Positions 25,400-34,035 are shown, counted from the stretch's first letter. The stretch is DNA of 64,000 bases from Actinoallomurus purpureus (GCF_024055795.1 NZ_JAMXMY010000020.1:141922-205921); one strand, 5' to 3'. Made by a program: numbers and translations. Notes: generated by a model from the letters alone, not told the origin.

Positions 25400-26727
25400 T
25401 GGGTGCTCCGGATCGGTTCGGACCGCGCTGCGGCGGACGGCTCCGCCGCGGCCCGTGGCCGCAGCAAGCGCCACAGGGCGCCGCAGCAGCCCAGGATGAG
25501 AAAGGTGAGGCCACAGGTCATCGGGAACGAGGCGGCGTCGAACACGCCGAAACTGAAGGCCGCGACGGCGACGCACGCGGCCAGGCACTGGGCCAGATGC
25601 CGGACCCGCGGATCGTCGCTCATCTTGCGGGCCTGCCGCGCCAGCCACCAGCCCGTGCCGAAGAGGCCGAGGAGGGCGATCACGCCGGCCGCCCCCATCT
25701 CCACGAGCGTGACGAGGTACTGGTTGTCGAAGATCCGGTAGAACTGCGGCAGGAACGTCCCGAATCCGCGGCCGAACCACGGGCTTCGCGCGAAGTAGTG
25801 CGCGGCCGCGTCATAGTCATGCGTCCGGTAGTTCGTGCTGCTGTCGTTGCCGATGTGGGTGATCAGCGACTTCACCGTGCCGAGCAGGCCCGGCGTGAGC
25901 ACGTACAGCGCCGCGCCGAAGCACACGACGACCACGTACGCGCGGCGTCGGGATCCGGCGTCCCAGGTGGGCAGGATCACCACCAGCGTGATGAACGCGG
26001 CCAGCACGGCCGACCGCGAGACGGTCATCATCATCGCCGCGGCGATGACGATGACCTGCGCCCACCGGATTCCCCGGCGCCCCTCCGGCGCGAACCGCGC
26101 GCCGTGGATCGCCAACGGCAGGAGCAGCCCGAGCACCACACCGAACTCGATGGGGTGGATGGCCGTTCCGGCGGGCCGGTTGAACTCGTCGCGCGGCACG
26201 GAGGAGAAGATGTGCACCTGCTGGACCAGACCCGGAACGTGGATATAGCGGGCCAGGTCGAGGCCGGTAAAGAACTGCGTGACCCCGACGACACCCAGCA
26301 GCCCGCCGATCGTGGACATGCGGCGGTGCAGCACCTCGAGATTGTCCACACGCTCGACGCAGTCCGCGGTCAGCAGCGCGATCCCGGCCCAGCCGGCGGC
26401 GATGATGAGACCGCGGTCGGCGCCGTTGACCTCCAGCACCTGGAGCGGCCTGGTCATGGCCATGACGTAGCTGAGCAGCACGGCGATGAGGAAGGCGCCG
26501 ATCGCGAGGCGCAGCGGCTGCCGCTCACGGGCGACGGCCGACCGCGGGCTCAGCCAGGCGAAGCAGTACCAGAGGAAGTAGAGCACGGCGAGGACGCCCG
26601 CAGGGGTGCCCGCGGCGCCGAGCGAGCTGATGGCGTACTGCGATGGAATGAGCAGCAGGATGAGCACGTAGGCGGTGAGGATCGTGACCGGCGCCGTGCG
26701 CGCCAGCGGCCGGTGGATCTCCGTCAC
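25396..26727 (-). CDS. O-antigen ligase/polymerase (Wzy-like) membrane protein
   Basis: 443-residue protein with about 11-12 membrane helices. A large extracytoplasmic loop (about residues 285-330) contains NYRTHDYDAAAHYFARSPWF followed by GRGFGTFLPQ, the typical pattern of the O-antigen ligase/Wzy_C family, and DEFNRPAGTAIHPIEFGVVL is another conserved loop. It likely polymerises repeat units flipped by the 18.3-kb Wzx. GTG 26727 overlaps the stop of the Wzz-like gene (GTGA) and the end overlaps the AsnB-like gene, giving a three-gene minus-strand operon. Ligase rather than polymerase activity cannot be excluded. Confidence 0.85.
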   Translation of the reverse strand: MTEIHRPLARTAPVTILTAYVLILLLIPSQYAISSLGAAGTPAGVLAVLYFLWYCFAWLSPRSAVARERQPLRLAIGAFLIAVLLSYVMAMTRPLQVLEVNGADRGLIIAAGWAGIALLTADCVERVDNLEVLHRRMSTIGGLLGVVGVTQFFTGLDLARYIHVPGLVQQVHIFSSVPRDEFNRPAGTAIHPIEFGVVLGLLLPLAIHGARFAPEGRRGIRWAQVIVIAAAMMMTVSRSAVLAAFITLVVILPTWDAGSRRRAYVVVVCFGAALYVLTPGLLGTVKSLITHIGNDSSTNYRTHDYDAAAHYFARSPWFGRGFGTFLPQFYRIFDNQYLVTLVEMGAAGVIALLGLFGTGWWLARQARKMSDDPRVRHLAQCLAACVAVAAFSFGVFDAASFPMTCGLTFLILGCCGALWRLLRPRAAAEPSAAARSEPIRSTQ

Positions 26728-27332
26728 CGTGCCGTCCGCCGTCGATCGGTCACGGTGTCCACCACGACGGGAAGCGCGACGCACAGCAGGAGTTCGACGC
26801 CGACGACCATGACGAGCAGCCGCACCTTCTCCTTCGGCACGCGCCGCGGCTCCTGGCTCACCGCGATCACACGGGTGCGCACCTTGGCGCGCTCGGACAT
26901 CCCCGACTGCATCGTCGCGAGGCGCCGGGGGATCTCCGCGAGCAGCGCGTCGAGCGTGGTCTGGATGTTGCGGGGGTTCACGCCGACGACCTCGACCTCC
27001 AGTGCCGGCTCCGCGTACACCGGAGCCGGGCTCAGCGTGTACGCGCTGTTGAAGCCGTGCCTGCGCAGGCTCTCGACCGTACGGACGTCCATCACGGCGC
27101 GGCCGACCGCCTCCGCGGAAATGTGCAGCGAATCGGCGAACTGCTGATAGGGATTACCGCCAGCCTCTTTTGTCTGAATGGGAGAGGACAAAAACAGCAC
27201 GCTCGCGGTGCCCTGATACGTCCACGGCAACACCGTGTAGAAGAACGCGACCCCGCCGAACGACAGGAGCAGGAGAAGGAGCGTCAGCCACCACCATCGC
27301 GTCAGAGCGCGAAGAGTTCCGAGTAGATCCAT
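26724..27332 (-). CDS. Wzz/YveK-like chain-length regulator (first copy)
   Basis: 202-residue protein with N- and C-terminal membrane helices (about 14-34 and 170-190) around an extracytoplasmic domain, the layout of YveK/Wzz chain-length proteins. The motif LPWTYQGTASVLFLSSP after helix 1 and GGNPYQQFADSL closely match the copy at 30.1 kb. No cytoplasmic kinase domain is attached and no BY-kinase gene is present. ATG 27332 has a G-rich ribosome site. First gene of the Wzz-Wzy-AsnB operon. Confidence 0.82.
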   Translation of the reverse strand: MDLLGTLRALTRWWWLTLLLLLLSFGGVAFFYTVLPWTYQGTASVLFLSSPIQTKEAGGNPYQQFADSLHISAEAVGRAVMDVRTVESLRRHGFNSAYTLSPAPVYAEPALEVEVVGVNPRNIQTTLDALLAEIPRRLATMQSGMSERAKVRTRVIAVSQEPRRVPKEKVRLLVMVVGVELLLCVALPVVVDTVTDRRRTAR

Positions 27333-27436
27333 CAGCCCCGTTCCCCCACCCGCATGGACCCATCCACAATAGATTTAGCCGGACTTCCGCGCTATCGGGC
27401 CGCCGACGTATTCGTGTGCGAAGATGGCAGGAGCCG

Positions 27437-28063
27437 ATGACCATACAAGATTTCGCCCTCCTGCTCTGGCGGCACCCGGTGGTGGTCCTGCTGGCGATAT
27501 TCGTCACCGCCGGTGCGGCGTTGCACATCGTGACCGAGCGGCCCGCATATGAGACCCGCGCGGTGGTCAATTTCCTGATGCCGGGCTCGACCGGCTTCGA
27601 GAACTTCAACATCAGCCTCGTGGTCGAGGGCGCGGTCACCGCGCTGTCGCTCGACTCGCAGGAGGGCACGGCGCGGGTGCGCCGCCAGGGCGGCACCGCC
27701 GCCTACGACGTCGTGCTCGCCAACCGGGGGAACGACGAGCAGCCGGTCCACGACCAGCCCTACGTAACCCTGATCGTCAACTCTCATGACCCGACCCAGG
27801 CGTCCCGCACGCTCGCCGTCCTCATCGGCGTCCTCGGCGCCGACGTCCGCGATCGGCAGTCGGCGGCCGGGGCCCGTCCGGACGCGCTCATCACGACCCA
27901 TGTGGTGGCGAGCTCCGACCGGCCGATCCCGCTCGTCAGCCGCCGGACGCGCGCGCTCGCCGCGATCGGGGCGGCCGGTCTCCTGGCCATGCTGATCGGT
28001 GCCCTGATGGCCGAGCGGCGTCCACGCCTCCGGATCCGCCGCCTCCTCCACTCCCAGGGGTGA
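27437..28063 (+). CDS. Wzz/YveK-like protein (divergent copy)
   Basis: 208-residue protein with membrane helices near residues 13-33 and 172-192 and an extracytoplasmic domain between (YETRAVVNFLMPGSTGFENF). Topology and location match the chain-length family, but it lacks the LPWTYQG motif of the two minus-strand copies. ATG 27437 follows GGCAGGAG. It diverges from the 27.3-kb Wzz gene over 104 bp, so a shared control region is likely. The beta-helix gene follows 4 bp after its stop. Confidence 0.72.
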   Translation: MTIQDFALLLWRHPVVVLLAIFVTAGAALHIVTERPAYETRAVVNFLMPGSTGFENFNISLVVEGAVTALSLDSQEGTARVRRQGGTAAYDVVLANRGNDEQPVHDQPYVTLIVNSHDPTQASRTLAVLIGVLGADVRDRQSAAGARPDALITTHVVASSDRPIPLVSRRTRALAAIGAAGLLAMLIGALMAERRPRLRIRRLLHSQG

Positions 28064-28067
28064 CGCC

Positions 28068-29072
28068 ATGACCGGCCACGCGCGCTTAACGACGGCGATC
28101 GTCATCGCGGCGGTCGCCGCGACCGCGTCGGCGGTGCTCGCCGGCTGGGCGGCACAGGGCTCGCCGTCCTCCCGTGGAGCGCGACCGGGAGCCACCGCGG
28201 CATCGCCTGGAGCCTCCGCGGTGGGCAGCGGAACGACACGGCCGCGCTCCCAGGTGCCCTCGCTCCAGGTCAGGTCGGGGCCGCGGTCGCCCGCCCCGCC
28301 GCGCTGGCCCGACGCCGCCACCACCGGAGTCCGTCCGGGCATCCGGCTTCAGACACGGACCGGAACGATCAAGGTCATGACGGACGGCGCCGTGCTCGAC
28401 GGGCTGGAGGTCCACGGCGACATCGTGGTCCTGGCCAGGAACGTCACCATCCGCAACTGCCGGGTCATCGGCGCGGGCGACTGGGCGATCCTGCAGCGCA
28501 TGGAGGCCGGAAGCGGCGGGCTGACCGTCGAGGACACCGAGATCTCCGGTGGCGGCGGCCGCCCGCTGGAGTTCGGCGTGCTCAACTTCGCGGGCGACCT
28601 CACGGTCCGGCGGGTGAACGTCCACACCATGATGTCGGCCGTCCAGACCAGCCAGGGGCTCATCGAGGACTCCTACTTCCACGACCCGAAGGACTTCCCT
28701 GGCGCGCACGTGACCCTCGTGGCGTCCGGCAGCGGCCCGCGTCCGGGCATGACCTTCGTCGTCCGGCACAACGCGATCCTGAACCCCGGCGGCCAGACCG
28801 CCGCCGTGGCGCTCTACCAGGACTTCGGCCTCAACCACGACGTCCTCGTCCAGGGCAACCTGCTCGCCGGCGGCGGCTACACGGTGTACGGCGGAGCCGG
28901 CAAGTACGGCCGGCCGCACCACATCCGGTTCATCGGCAACGTCTTCAGCCGCCGCTACTTCCCCAAGGGCGGGGCGTTCGGCTGGGGCACCACCTGGGAC
29001 GGATCAGGCCCCGGCAACCAGTGGAAGAACAACACCTGGGCGGACACCAGCGAACCGGTCCCACCGCCGTGA
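28068..29072 (+). CDS. Secreted right-handed beta-helix protein (pectate-lyase fold)
   Basis: 334-residue exported protein. It has a signal-anchor (about 8-28), a Pro/Ser-rich linker (about 30-85) and repeated short strands such as GLEVHGDIVVLARNVTIRNC and LTVEDTEISGGGG typical of parallel beta-helix repeats. This fold is used by pectate lyases, epimerases and other polyuronide-acting enzymes. Catalytic residues cannot be assigned by eye. Coupling to a Wzz-like gene suggests it acts on the exported polymer, for example trimming or C5-epimerising uronic residues; this is inference. Confidence 0.78.
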   Translation: MTGHARLTTAIVIAAVAATASAVLAGWAAQGSPSSRGARPGATAASPGASAVGSGTTRPRSQVPSLQVRSGPRSPAPPRWPDAATTGVRPGIRLQTRTGTIKVMTDGAVLDGLEVHGDIVVLARNVTIRNCRVIGAGDWAILQRMEAGSGGLTVEDTEISGGGGRPLEFGVLNFAGDLTVRRVNVHTMMSAVQTSQGLIEDSYFHDPKDFPGAHVTLVASGSGPRPGMTFVVRHNAILNPGGQTAAVALYQDFGLNHDVLVQGNLLAGGGYTVYGGAGKYGRPHHIRFIGNVFSRRYFPKGGAFGWGTTWDGSGPGNQWKNNTWADTSEPVPPP

Positions 29073-29138
29073 TCCCCCGCCACGAGGCCGTGCCTGGTCG
29101 TTTGACGGTGTGGTCCGCAGCGACCTGTTTCGTTCTGA

Positions 29139-29180
29139 GCATTCTCTTCAGGAGAGAAGATTCTCCTCTGAAGAGAATGC
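29139..29180. terminator. Strong hairpin between convergent genes
   Basis: GCATTCTCTTCAG (29139-29151) pairs perfectly with CTGAAGAGAATGC (29168-29180), and the loop can extend the stem through GGAGA/TCTCC. It lies between the convergent beta-helix and methyltransferase genes and probably terminates both. It is unusually AT-rich for this genome and no T-run follows. Confidence 0.6.
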
Positions 29181-29262
29181 GCTGACCGGTCACCGTCGAG
29201 CCCGCCACCCAGCACGGAAGCCGCGAGTCTCGATGGAGGATGACAGCAGCCACATCGATCCG

Positions 29263-30111
29263 CTAGACGCGGCGAAGCCAGATGGAGCCGGGTTCCTCGC
29301 GGGCCAGGGCGGGCGGGACGCGGTCCGGGTGTTCCTTCCAGAGCCATGAGGAGAACAGCAGCACCTCCCAGTCGGCGTTGCCGACGAGGAACGCGTGCAG
29401 CAGGTAGTTCTCGGTCCAGTCGCGGCCTTCGCGCAGCCACGCCTCGGGGTATTCGAACGGCCAGAACACGTCGTGGATGTGCACCACGACGCCCGCCGCC
29501 AGGCGCGGCAGCACCTGGAGGTACAGCCAGACCACGTCGGATCCGGCCTTCGCGACGTGCGTGGAGTCGATGAAGAGCACGTCACCCGCCCCGAGCGCGT
29601 CGTACGCGGTGAGGGGGACGTCCTGGACCGGCCGGGTCAGGAGCGTCACCGGGTCGCCTTCGCGCAGCACCGACAGCAGCCGGTCCGGGTACGGCTCGAC
29701 GCAGCTCACCTCCAGGCCGGGCAGGTGGGCGTCCGCGGTGTCGAGGGCGAGGGCCGTGCTGTGCCCGGAGCCGATCTCCATCACGCGTTCGGGCCGCAGG
29801 TGACGGAGCATCGCCCGGTAGACCGCCCCGTCGCCGGCGCCGTACATCGGGTTGTCCGGCGCGTAGCGCGGCCCCTCGAAGGGCTCGGCCATCATCGGGG
29901 CGAGGGCCTCCGCGAGGGCGAGCTGGTCGCCGGTTCTCAGGTCGACGCCGGGCATTGCGGGCGACGCCCGCCACTCGAGGGCCCTCCGCACATCGGACGG
30001 GGCCGTCAGCGGGGAGTAGAAATGCCCGGGCGGCATCCAGGATGGGCGGGTCAGGGCGGCGGACAGTGCCCGCGCCGTGCGGCCCGCGCGCCGCAGCATC
30101 GGGTTACGCAT
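29263..30111 (-). CDS. Class I SAM-dependent methyltransferase
   Basis: 282-residue methyltransferase-like protein. The SAM motif I is VMEIGSGHSTALALD (about residues 112-126), with CVEPYPDRLL as the acidic loop and DVLFIDSTHVAKAGSDVVWL as the catalytic region (Methyltransf_24-like). FEYPEAWLREGRDWTENYLL and the Trp-rich C-terminus are typical of a group often found in polysaccharide loci. ATG 30111 overlaps the stop of the upstream Wzz-like gene. It is the last gene of the 34.7-29.3 kb operon and may cap or decorate the glycan. Confidence 0.82.
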   Translation of the reverse strand: MRNPMLRRAGRTARALSAALTRPSWMPPGHFYSPLTAPSDVRRALEWRASPAMPGVDLRTGDQLALAEALAPMMAEPFEGPRYAPDNPMYGAGDGAVYRAMLRHLRPERVMEIGSGHSTALALDTADAHLPGLEVSCVEPYPDRLLSVLREGDPVTLLTRPVQDVPLTAYDALGAGDVLFIDSTHVAKAGSDVVWLYLQVLPRLAAGVVVHIHDVFWPFEYPEAWLREGRDWTENYLLHAFLVGNADWEVLLFSSWLWKEHPDRVPPALAREEPGSIWLRRV

Positions 30112-30823
30112 GGTCGTCCGCTCTCTGGTGGCCAGGGTCCCCCGGCCGGCTCTCCAGCCATATGGCCTCGTAGTCGATCGCCCCGGCCGGTACGTCCGGA
30201 GACTGTGGCGGCGCGGCCGGCGGGCCGGTGCCGCGGCGGCGATCCGCCAGCGCATGGACGAGCAGTAGCAGGCCGGCGGACGCCCCGAGCGCGGCGGCGA
30301 GGAGCTCGCCGAGCAACTGGATCTTCGGTTTCCGGACACGGAGCGGCCGGTCGGTCGAGTTGACGACGTCGGCGGTGATGCGCGCGTCGGGTTTCAGCCC
30401 GCTCTGCAGCGTCTCGAGCTGGGAGTTCACCGCCGCGATGAGGGCCTTGAGCGTCGTGCCGGTGGTGCGGGGATCGGAGCCGGTCACCGTGATCGAGAGC
30501 ACCGGTCCCGCCGAGTCGGGGGCGACGCCGACCGTGTAGCTGGCGGTGTATCCCTGTTTGCGCAGGGACTGCACCGTCTGATCGTCCATCAACCGGCGTC
30601 CCACGACCTCGGCGGACACCGTCAGCGAGGAGGCGAACACGAGGTACGGATTGCCGCCGGCCTGCTTGGCGACGATCCGCGAGGAGAGCAAGACCATGCT
30701 TGCCTCTCCCTGGTAGGTCCACGGCAGGATCACCACGCCCGCTCCCAGGCCGGCGACCGTGAGCGCGAGCAGGACCGACGCGAGCCGCCACCGGGCGCGG
30801 ACGGCACGAAGTAAAACCCTCAT
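30104..30823 (-). CDS. Wzz/YveK-like chain-length regulator (third copy)
   Basis: 239-residue protein with membrane helices near residues 14-34 and 170-190. Its LPWTYQGEASMVLLSSR and GGNPYLVFASSL closely parallel the 26.7-kb copy, showing that the two are paralogues. A 45-residue cytoplasmic tail rich in Pro follows the second helix, without kinase motifs or a Tyr cluster. ATG 30823 has GTAGGAG upstream. It lies 85 bp after the dehydrogenase gene in the same operon. Confidence 0.8.
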   Translation of the reverse strand: MRVLLRAVRARWRLASVLLALTVAGLGAGVVILPWTYQGEASMVLLSSRIVAKQAGGNPYLVFASSLTVSAEVVGRRLMDDQTVQSLRKQGYTASYTVGVAPDSAGPVLSITVTGSDPRTTGTTLKALIAAVNSQLETLQSGLKPDARITADVVNSTDRPLRVRKPKIQLLGELLAAALGASAGLLLLVHALADRRRGTGPPAAPPQSPDVPAGAIDYEAIWLESRPGDPGHQRADDHA

Positions 30824-30908
30824 CGGTCTCCTACGGTCGCGGGCTCCCCATCACCCTGCCACGGCACGGTCCGCCGTGGAAGGGACGTCGGCCGTGGCCG
30901 TTCGCCGG

Positions 30909-32165
30909 TCACAGCCGCTCCACCTGGGGGCCGGCCAGGCGGCGCCGGCAGTCGAGGACGAGAGGGGCGTGCCGGATGATCTCGTCGACGTCGAACGCGT
31001 CGTGGTCCGTGACCAGCACGACGATGTCCGCGGCCGCGAGCTCGTCCGGGGTGACCTCGACCCGGCGGACGATGCCGTCCACGGGGGTGGCCTCGACGAC
31101 GTGCGGGTCGGCCCCGCTCACGCGCGCGCCCATGGCGGTGAGCAGTTGGGCGGCGCGTACGGCGGGCGACTCACGTGCGTCTCCGGTGTTCTTCTTGTAG
31201 GCGAGCCCGAGCAGCAGGACGCTGGATCCGTTGACGGGCTTGTGGCAGGCGTTGAGCGCCGTGCTGACCCTTTGGACCACGTAGTCGGGCATGTGGCCGT
31301 TGATGTCGTTGGCCAGCTCCACGAACCGGAAGTTCTGGCCGAGCGCCCGTTCCACCCGCCACGAGAGGTACGAGGGGTCGATCGGCAGGCAGTGCCCGCC
31401 CACCCCGGGTCCGGGGGTGAACGGCATGAATCCGAACGGCTTGGTCGAGGCGGCGTCGATCGCCTCCCACACGTCGACGCCGAGCCCGTGGGCGAACATC
31501 GCGATCTCGTTGACCAGCGCGATGTTGACGTGCCGGAAGGTGTTCTCCAGCAGCTTGGCCAGCTCGGCCGTACGCGGCGACCGCACCGGCACCGTCGTCT
31601 CCACGATCGTGTCGTAGAAACTCCGCACGGCCTCCCGCGATGCCTCGTCGATACCCGAGACGATCTTCGGTGTGGTGACGAGGGTCCAGGTCGCGTTGCC
31701 GGGATCGATGCGCTCCGGGCTGTAGCCGAGATGGAAGTCGGTGCCGGCGATGAGACCGGATCCGTCCTCCAGGAGCGGCGCCACGAGCTCCTCGGTGGTG
31801 CCCGGATAGGTCGTCGACTCCACGATGATGGTGGCACCCGGGCGCAGGTACCGGGCGAGCGTACGGGCCGCGCCCTCGGTGTAGCTGAGGTCGGGCAGCC
31901 CCTCGCGCAGCGGCGTCGGCACGGCGATCAGTGCGACGTCGAAGCCACCGCACGCCCGCGCCTCGGCGGACGCGTGGAACGTACCGGCGTCGAGCACCGC
32001 CCGCAGATCCTCGGGCCCGACGTCCTCGATGTAGGACTCGCCCGCGGACAGCGCCTTCACCCGGTCCCCGTCCACGTCGTACCCGACCACCTGGTGGCCG
32101 GCCTGTGCCGAGCGGACGGCGAGTGGAAGTCCGACATACCCGAGCCCGACGACGACGACCTTCAT
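30909..32165 (-). CDS. UDP-sugar 6-dehydrogenase (WbpA/WecC type)
   Basis: 418-residue nucleotide-sugar dehydrogenase. Rossmann motif VVGLGYVGLPLAVRSAQAGH (residues 4-23), substrate motif LENTFRHVNIALVNEIAMFA, and the catalytic Cys in PGPGVGGHCLPIDP (about 262) are intact. The sequence resembles enzymes oxidising UDP-GlcNAc or UDP-ManNAc to the uronic acid rather than UDP-glucose dehydrogenase, which fits the diacetamido-uronate pathway. ATG 32165 overlaps the WecG-like gene stop. A second, distinct dehydrogenase lies at 42.7 kb. Confidence 0.9.
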   Translation of the reverse strand: MKVVVVGLGYVGLPLAVRSAQAGHQVVGYDVDGDRVKALSAGESYIEDVGPEDLRAVLDAGTFHASAEARACGGFDVALIAVPTPLREGLPDLSYTEGAARTLARYLRPGATIIVESTTYPGTTEELVAPLLEDGSGLIAGTDFHLGYSPERIDPGNATWTLVTTPKIVSGIDEASREAVRSFYDTIVETTVPVRSPRTAELAKLLENTFRHVNIALVNEIAMFAHGLGVDVWEAIDAASTKPFGFMPFTPGPGVGGHCLPIDPSYLSWRVERALGQNFRFVELANDINGHMPDYVVQRVSTALNACHKPVNGSSVLLLGLAYKKNTGDARESPAVRAAQLLTAMGARVSGADPHVVEATPVDGIVRRVEVTPDELAAADIVVLVTDHDAFDVDEIIRHAPLVLDCRRRLAGPQVERL

Positions 32166-32923
32166 GATGTGCCCCGGAGCAGTTCGCGGGCCAGGAGGGC
32201 CAGGAATTGGACATTGGTCGTGAGGTATCGCGGGCCGAGCCGCATCGGCTCCTGAATGGCCCGGTAGAGCCACTCGAGGCCGTGCCGGCGCCACCAGACG
32301 GGGGCACGGCGGACCTCGCCCGCGAGGACGTCGAAGGACCCGCCGACGCCGTGGATGACGAACGCTCCGGTGCGCGGTCCCCACTCCTTCTCGAACAGCT
32401 CCTTCTTCGGCGAGGACATCCCGAGGAAGAGCAGATCGGCGCGGGCGTCGCGGACGGCCTCGGCGACCGCGGGCGCCTCACCGGCCGAGAAGTATCCGTT
32501 GCGGGCACCGGCCACCTGCAGTCCCGGGTACCGCCTGCCGACCTCGGCGAGCATCCGTCTTAAGACGGCGTCACGCGCCCCGAGGAAGTAGACCCGTTGG
32601 CCCCGGCGCGCGGCCTCGGAGAGCAGCCCGATGAGAAGGTCGATGCCGGCCACCCGCTCGGGCAGCGGCTGCCCGAGGAGCCGGCTCGCCCAGACGACCG
32701 ACTGCCCATCGGCCAGCACGAGGTCGCAACCGCTCACCGCCGCGTGAAGCCGGCGGTCGCTGCGCATCCGCACGAGCTTCGCGGCGTTGACGCAGCCCAC
32801 CGTGATCCGTTCCCGGCGTTCGACGGCCGTGACACACCGGGCCACGGCCTGGTCGACGGTCACGGCGTCCAGCCAGAGTTCTAGGACTCGACGCCGCTCC
32901 CGTTGCTGAGTTCCCCGTTCCAT
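32162..32923 (-). CDS. WecG/TagA/CpsF-family glycosyltransferase (GT26)
   Basis: 253-residue GT26 enzyme. VNAAKLVRMRSD, CDLVLADGQSVVWASRLLG and LLFLGMSSPKKELFEKEW are the family signatures; the Asp in LADGQ is the expected catalytic base. Family members add the second sugar (ManNAc or ManNAcA) onto a polyprenyl-PP-linked primer at the membrane. ATG 32923 follows GGAGGGG closely. It overlaps the alpha/alpha-toroid gene upstream and the dehydrogenase downstream. With a uronic-acid supply here, an acetamido-uronate donor is plausible. Confidence 0.9.
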   Translation of the reverse strand: MERGTQQRERRRVLELWLDAVTVDQAVARCVTAVERRERITVGCVNAAKLVRMRSDRRLHAAVSGCDLVLADGQSVVWASRLLGQPLPERVAGIDLLIGLLSEAARRGQRVYFLGARDAVLRRMLAEVGRRYPGLQVAGARNGYFSAGEAPAVAEAVRDARADLLFLGMSSPKKELFEKEWGPRTGAFVIHGVGGSFDVLAGEVRRAPVWWRRHGLEWLYRAIQEPMRLGPRYLTTNVQFLALLARELLRGTS

Positions 32924-34035
32924 CGCCCCTCCAGGTTGTGTGCCGTGAGCCACGCGTAGAGAAGCCACCCGAACTCATACGGGCGGCACTCCCGGTCGAT
33001 CACGACCGGGCGGAAGATGCGGTCGAGGAGCGGCAACCGCGTGCCGGGGTGGAGCCGTGCCGACAGTGCCCGGACACCGCGGACCATCTTGCGCGGATCG
33101 CCTCGGGCGACCTTGCGCCAGGTCAGCGCCAGCTCGTCGATCACCAGTGGTTCACGGGTCTCGGGCGGGCGGACCATCCAGAGCAGGCCCTTGCGGATCG
33201 CGTCGACGTGCGCCGTCCCGCCTGCGTCGGCGAGGTCGAGGAGCGCCATCGGCCCCATCGCATGCTGGTGAACGCTGTAGACCGGGTAACCCTCGACGAC
33301 CGCGCCGGTCCGCGCGTCGTAGTGCCACCACCACTGGCCGCCGTCTCCCTGCGCGGCGCAGATCATCGCCGCCGCCTCCTCCGCGGCCTTCAGTGCCTCC
33401 GGGTCACCGAGCCGCGCGAGAGCCTGGATGGGGTACACCTGGTCGGCGAAGGAGCCGACGTGCGCGCGGTACCACGGGACCAGCCCCGGCCCGTCCAGCC
33501 CGTGCGGATACAGGACGTCGCGGCCGGCGAGCAGGCGCGCGCGGGCGCGTTCGAGATGCCCGTCCGTCACCCCGGCGGCGACGAGGGCGGAGACGACCCA
33601 GGCCGCGTCGACGGTCAGCACGGGAGCGCCGGTGACGTCGAGCCGCGTCAGATGGTCGAGAGCGTAGGGCAGGTCGGCGTGTCCTGCCTCGGCGGCCGCC
33701 CAGCAGACGAGTGCCACGTCGCCCAGGCCCGTCAGCAGGCTGAGCCGGCGCATGAGGCCGTCGATGAGGTCGTTCACCGTGTCCCCGTGCAGGATGATGC
33801 GCTGCTCGTCGAGGGGCAGCGCACGCATGCCGAGCGCGGCGATCGCCGCGTAGCGGAGGCTCCGCCCGACGGGCCGCGCGCCCTCGCCGCTCCGGGTGAA
33901 GACGAACTCGCCGTCGACGTGGGACGCGCGCAGGCCCGGCACGGCCAGGTCGAGCAACCGGCGCACGAGGGCGGCCGCCTCTCCGTCACGCCGGGTGATG
34001 ATGTCGAGCCGCGACCCCTCCGGCGGCCCTTTCAC
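32881..34035 (-). CDS. Unrecognised helix-rich protein, probable alpha/alpha toroid
   Basis: 384-residue soluble protein with repeating amphipathic helices, which looks like an alpha/alpha-toroid of the glycosidase/lyase or terpenoid-cyclase type. Conserved-looking parts are GDGGQWWWHYDARTGAVVEG and YPVYSVHQHAMGPMALLDLA (about residues 225-265), rich in His, Trp and Tyr as in a carbohydrate site. No signal peptide, so it is cytoplasmic. GTG 34035 overlaps the methyltransferase stop and the 3' end overlaps the GT26 gene by 43 bp. Membership of a tight glycan operon argues for a role in the repeat unit, not for a specific reaction. Confidence 0.7.
   Translation of the reverse strand: MKGPPEGSRLDIITRRDGEAAALVRRLLDLAVPGLRASHVDGEFVFTRSGEGARPVGRSLRYAAIAALGMRALPLDEQRIILHGDTVNDLIDGLMRRLSLLTGLGDVALVCWAAAEAGHADLPYALDHLTRLDVTGAPVLTVDAAWVVSALVAAGVTDGHLERARARLLAGRDVLYPHGLDGPGLVPWYRAHVGSFADQVYPIQALARLGDPEALKAAEEAAAMICAAQGDGGQWWWHYDARTGAVVEGYPVYSVHQHAMGPMALLDLADAGGTAHVDAIRKGLLWMVRPPETREPLVIDELALTWRKVARGDPRKMVRGVRALSARLHPGTRLPLLDRIFRPVVIDRECRPYEFGWLLYAWLTAHNLEGRWNGELSNGSGVES

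Noticed and set aside
24137..27147. Two plus-strand open frames of over 500 codons
   Set aside because: They are antisense to the AsnB-like, Wzy-like and Wzz-like genes, which carry recognisable motifs and overlapping starts and stops.
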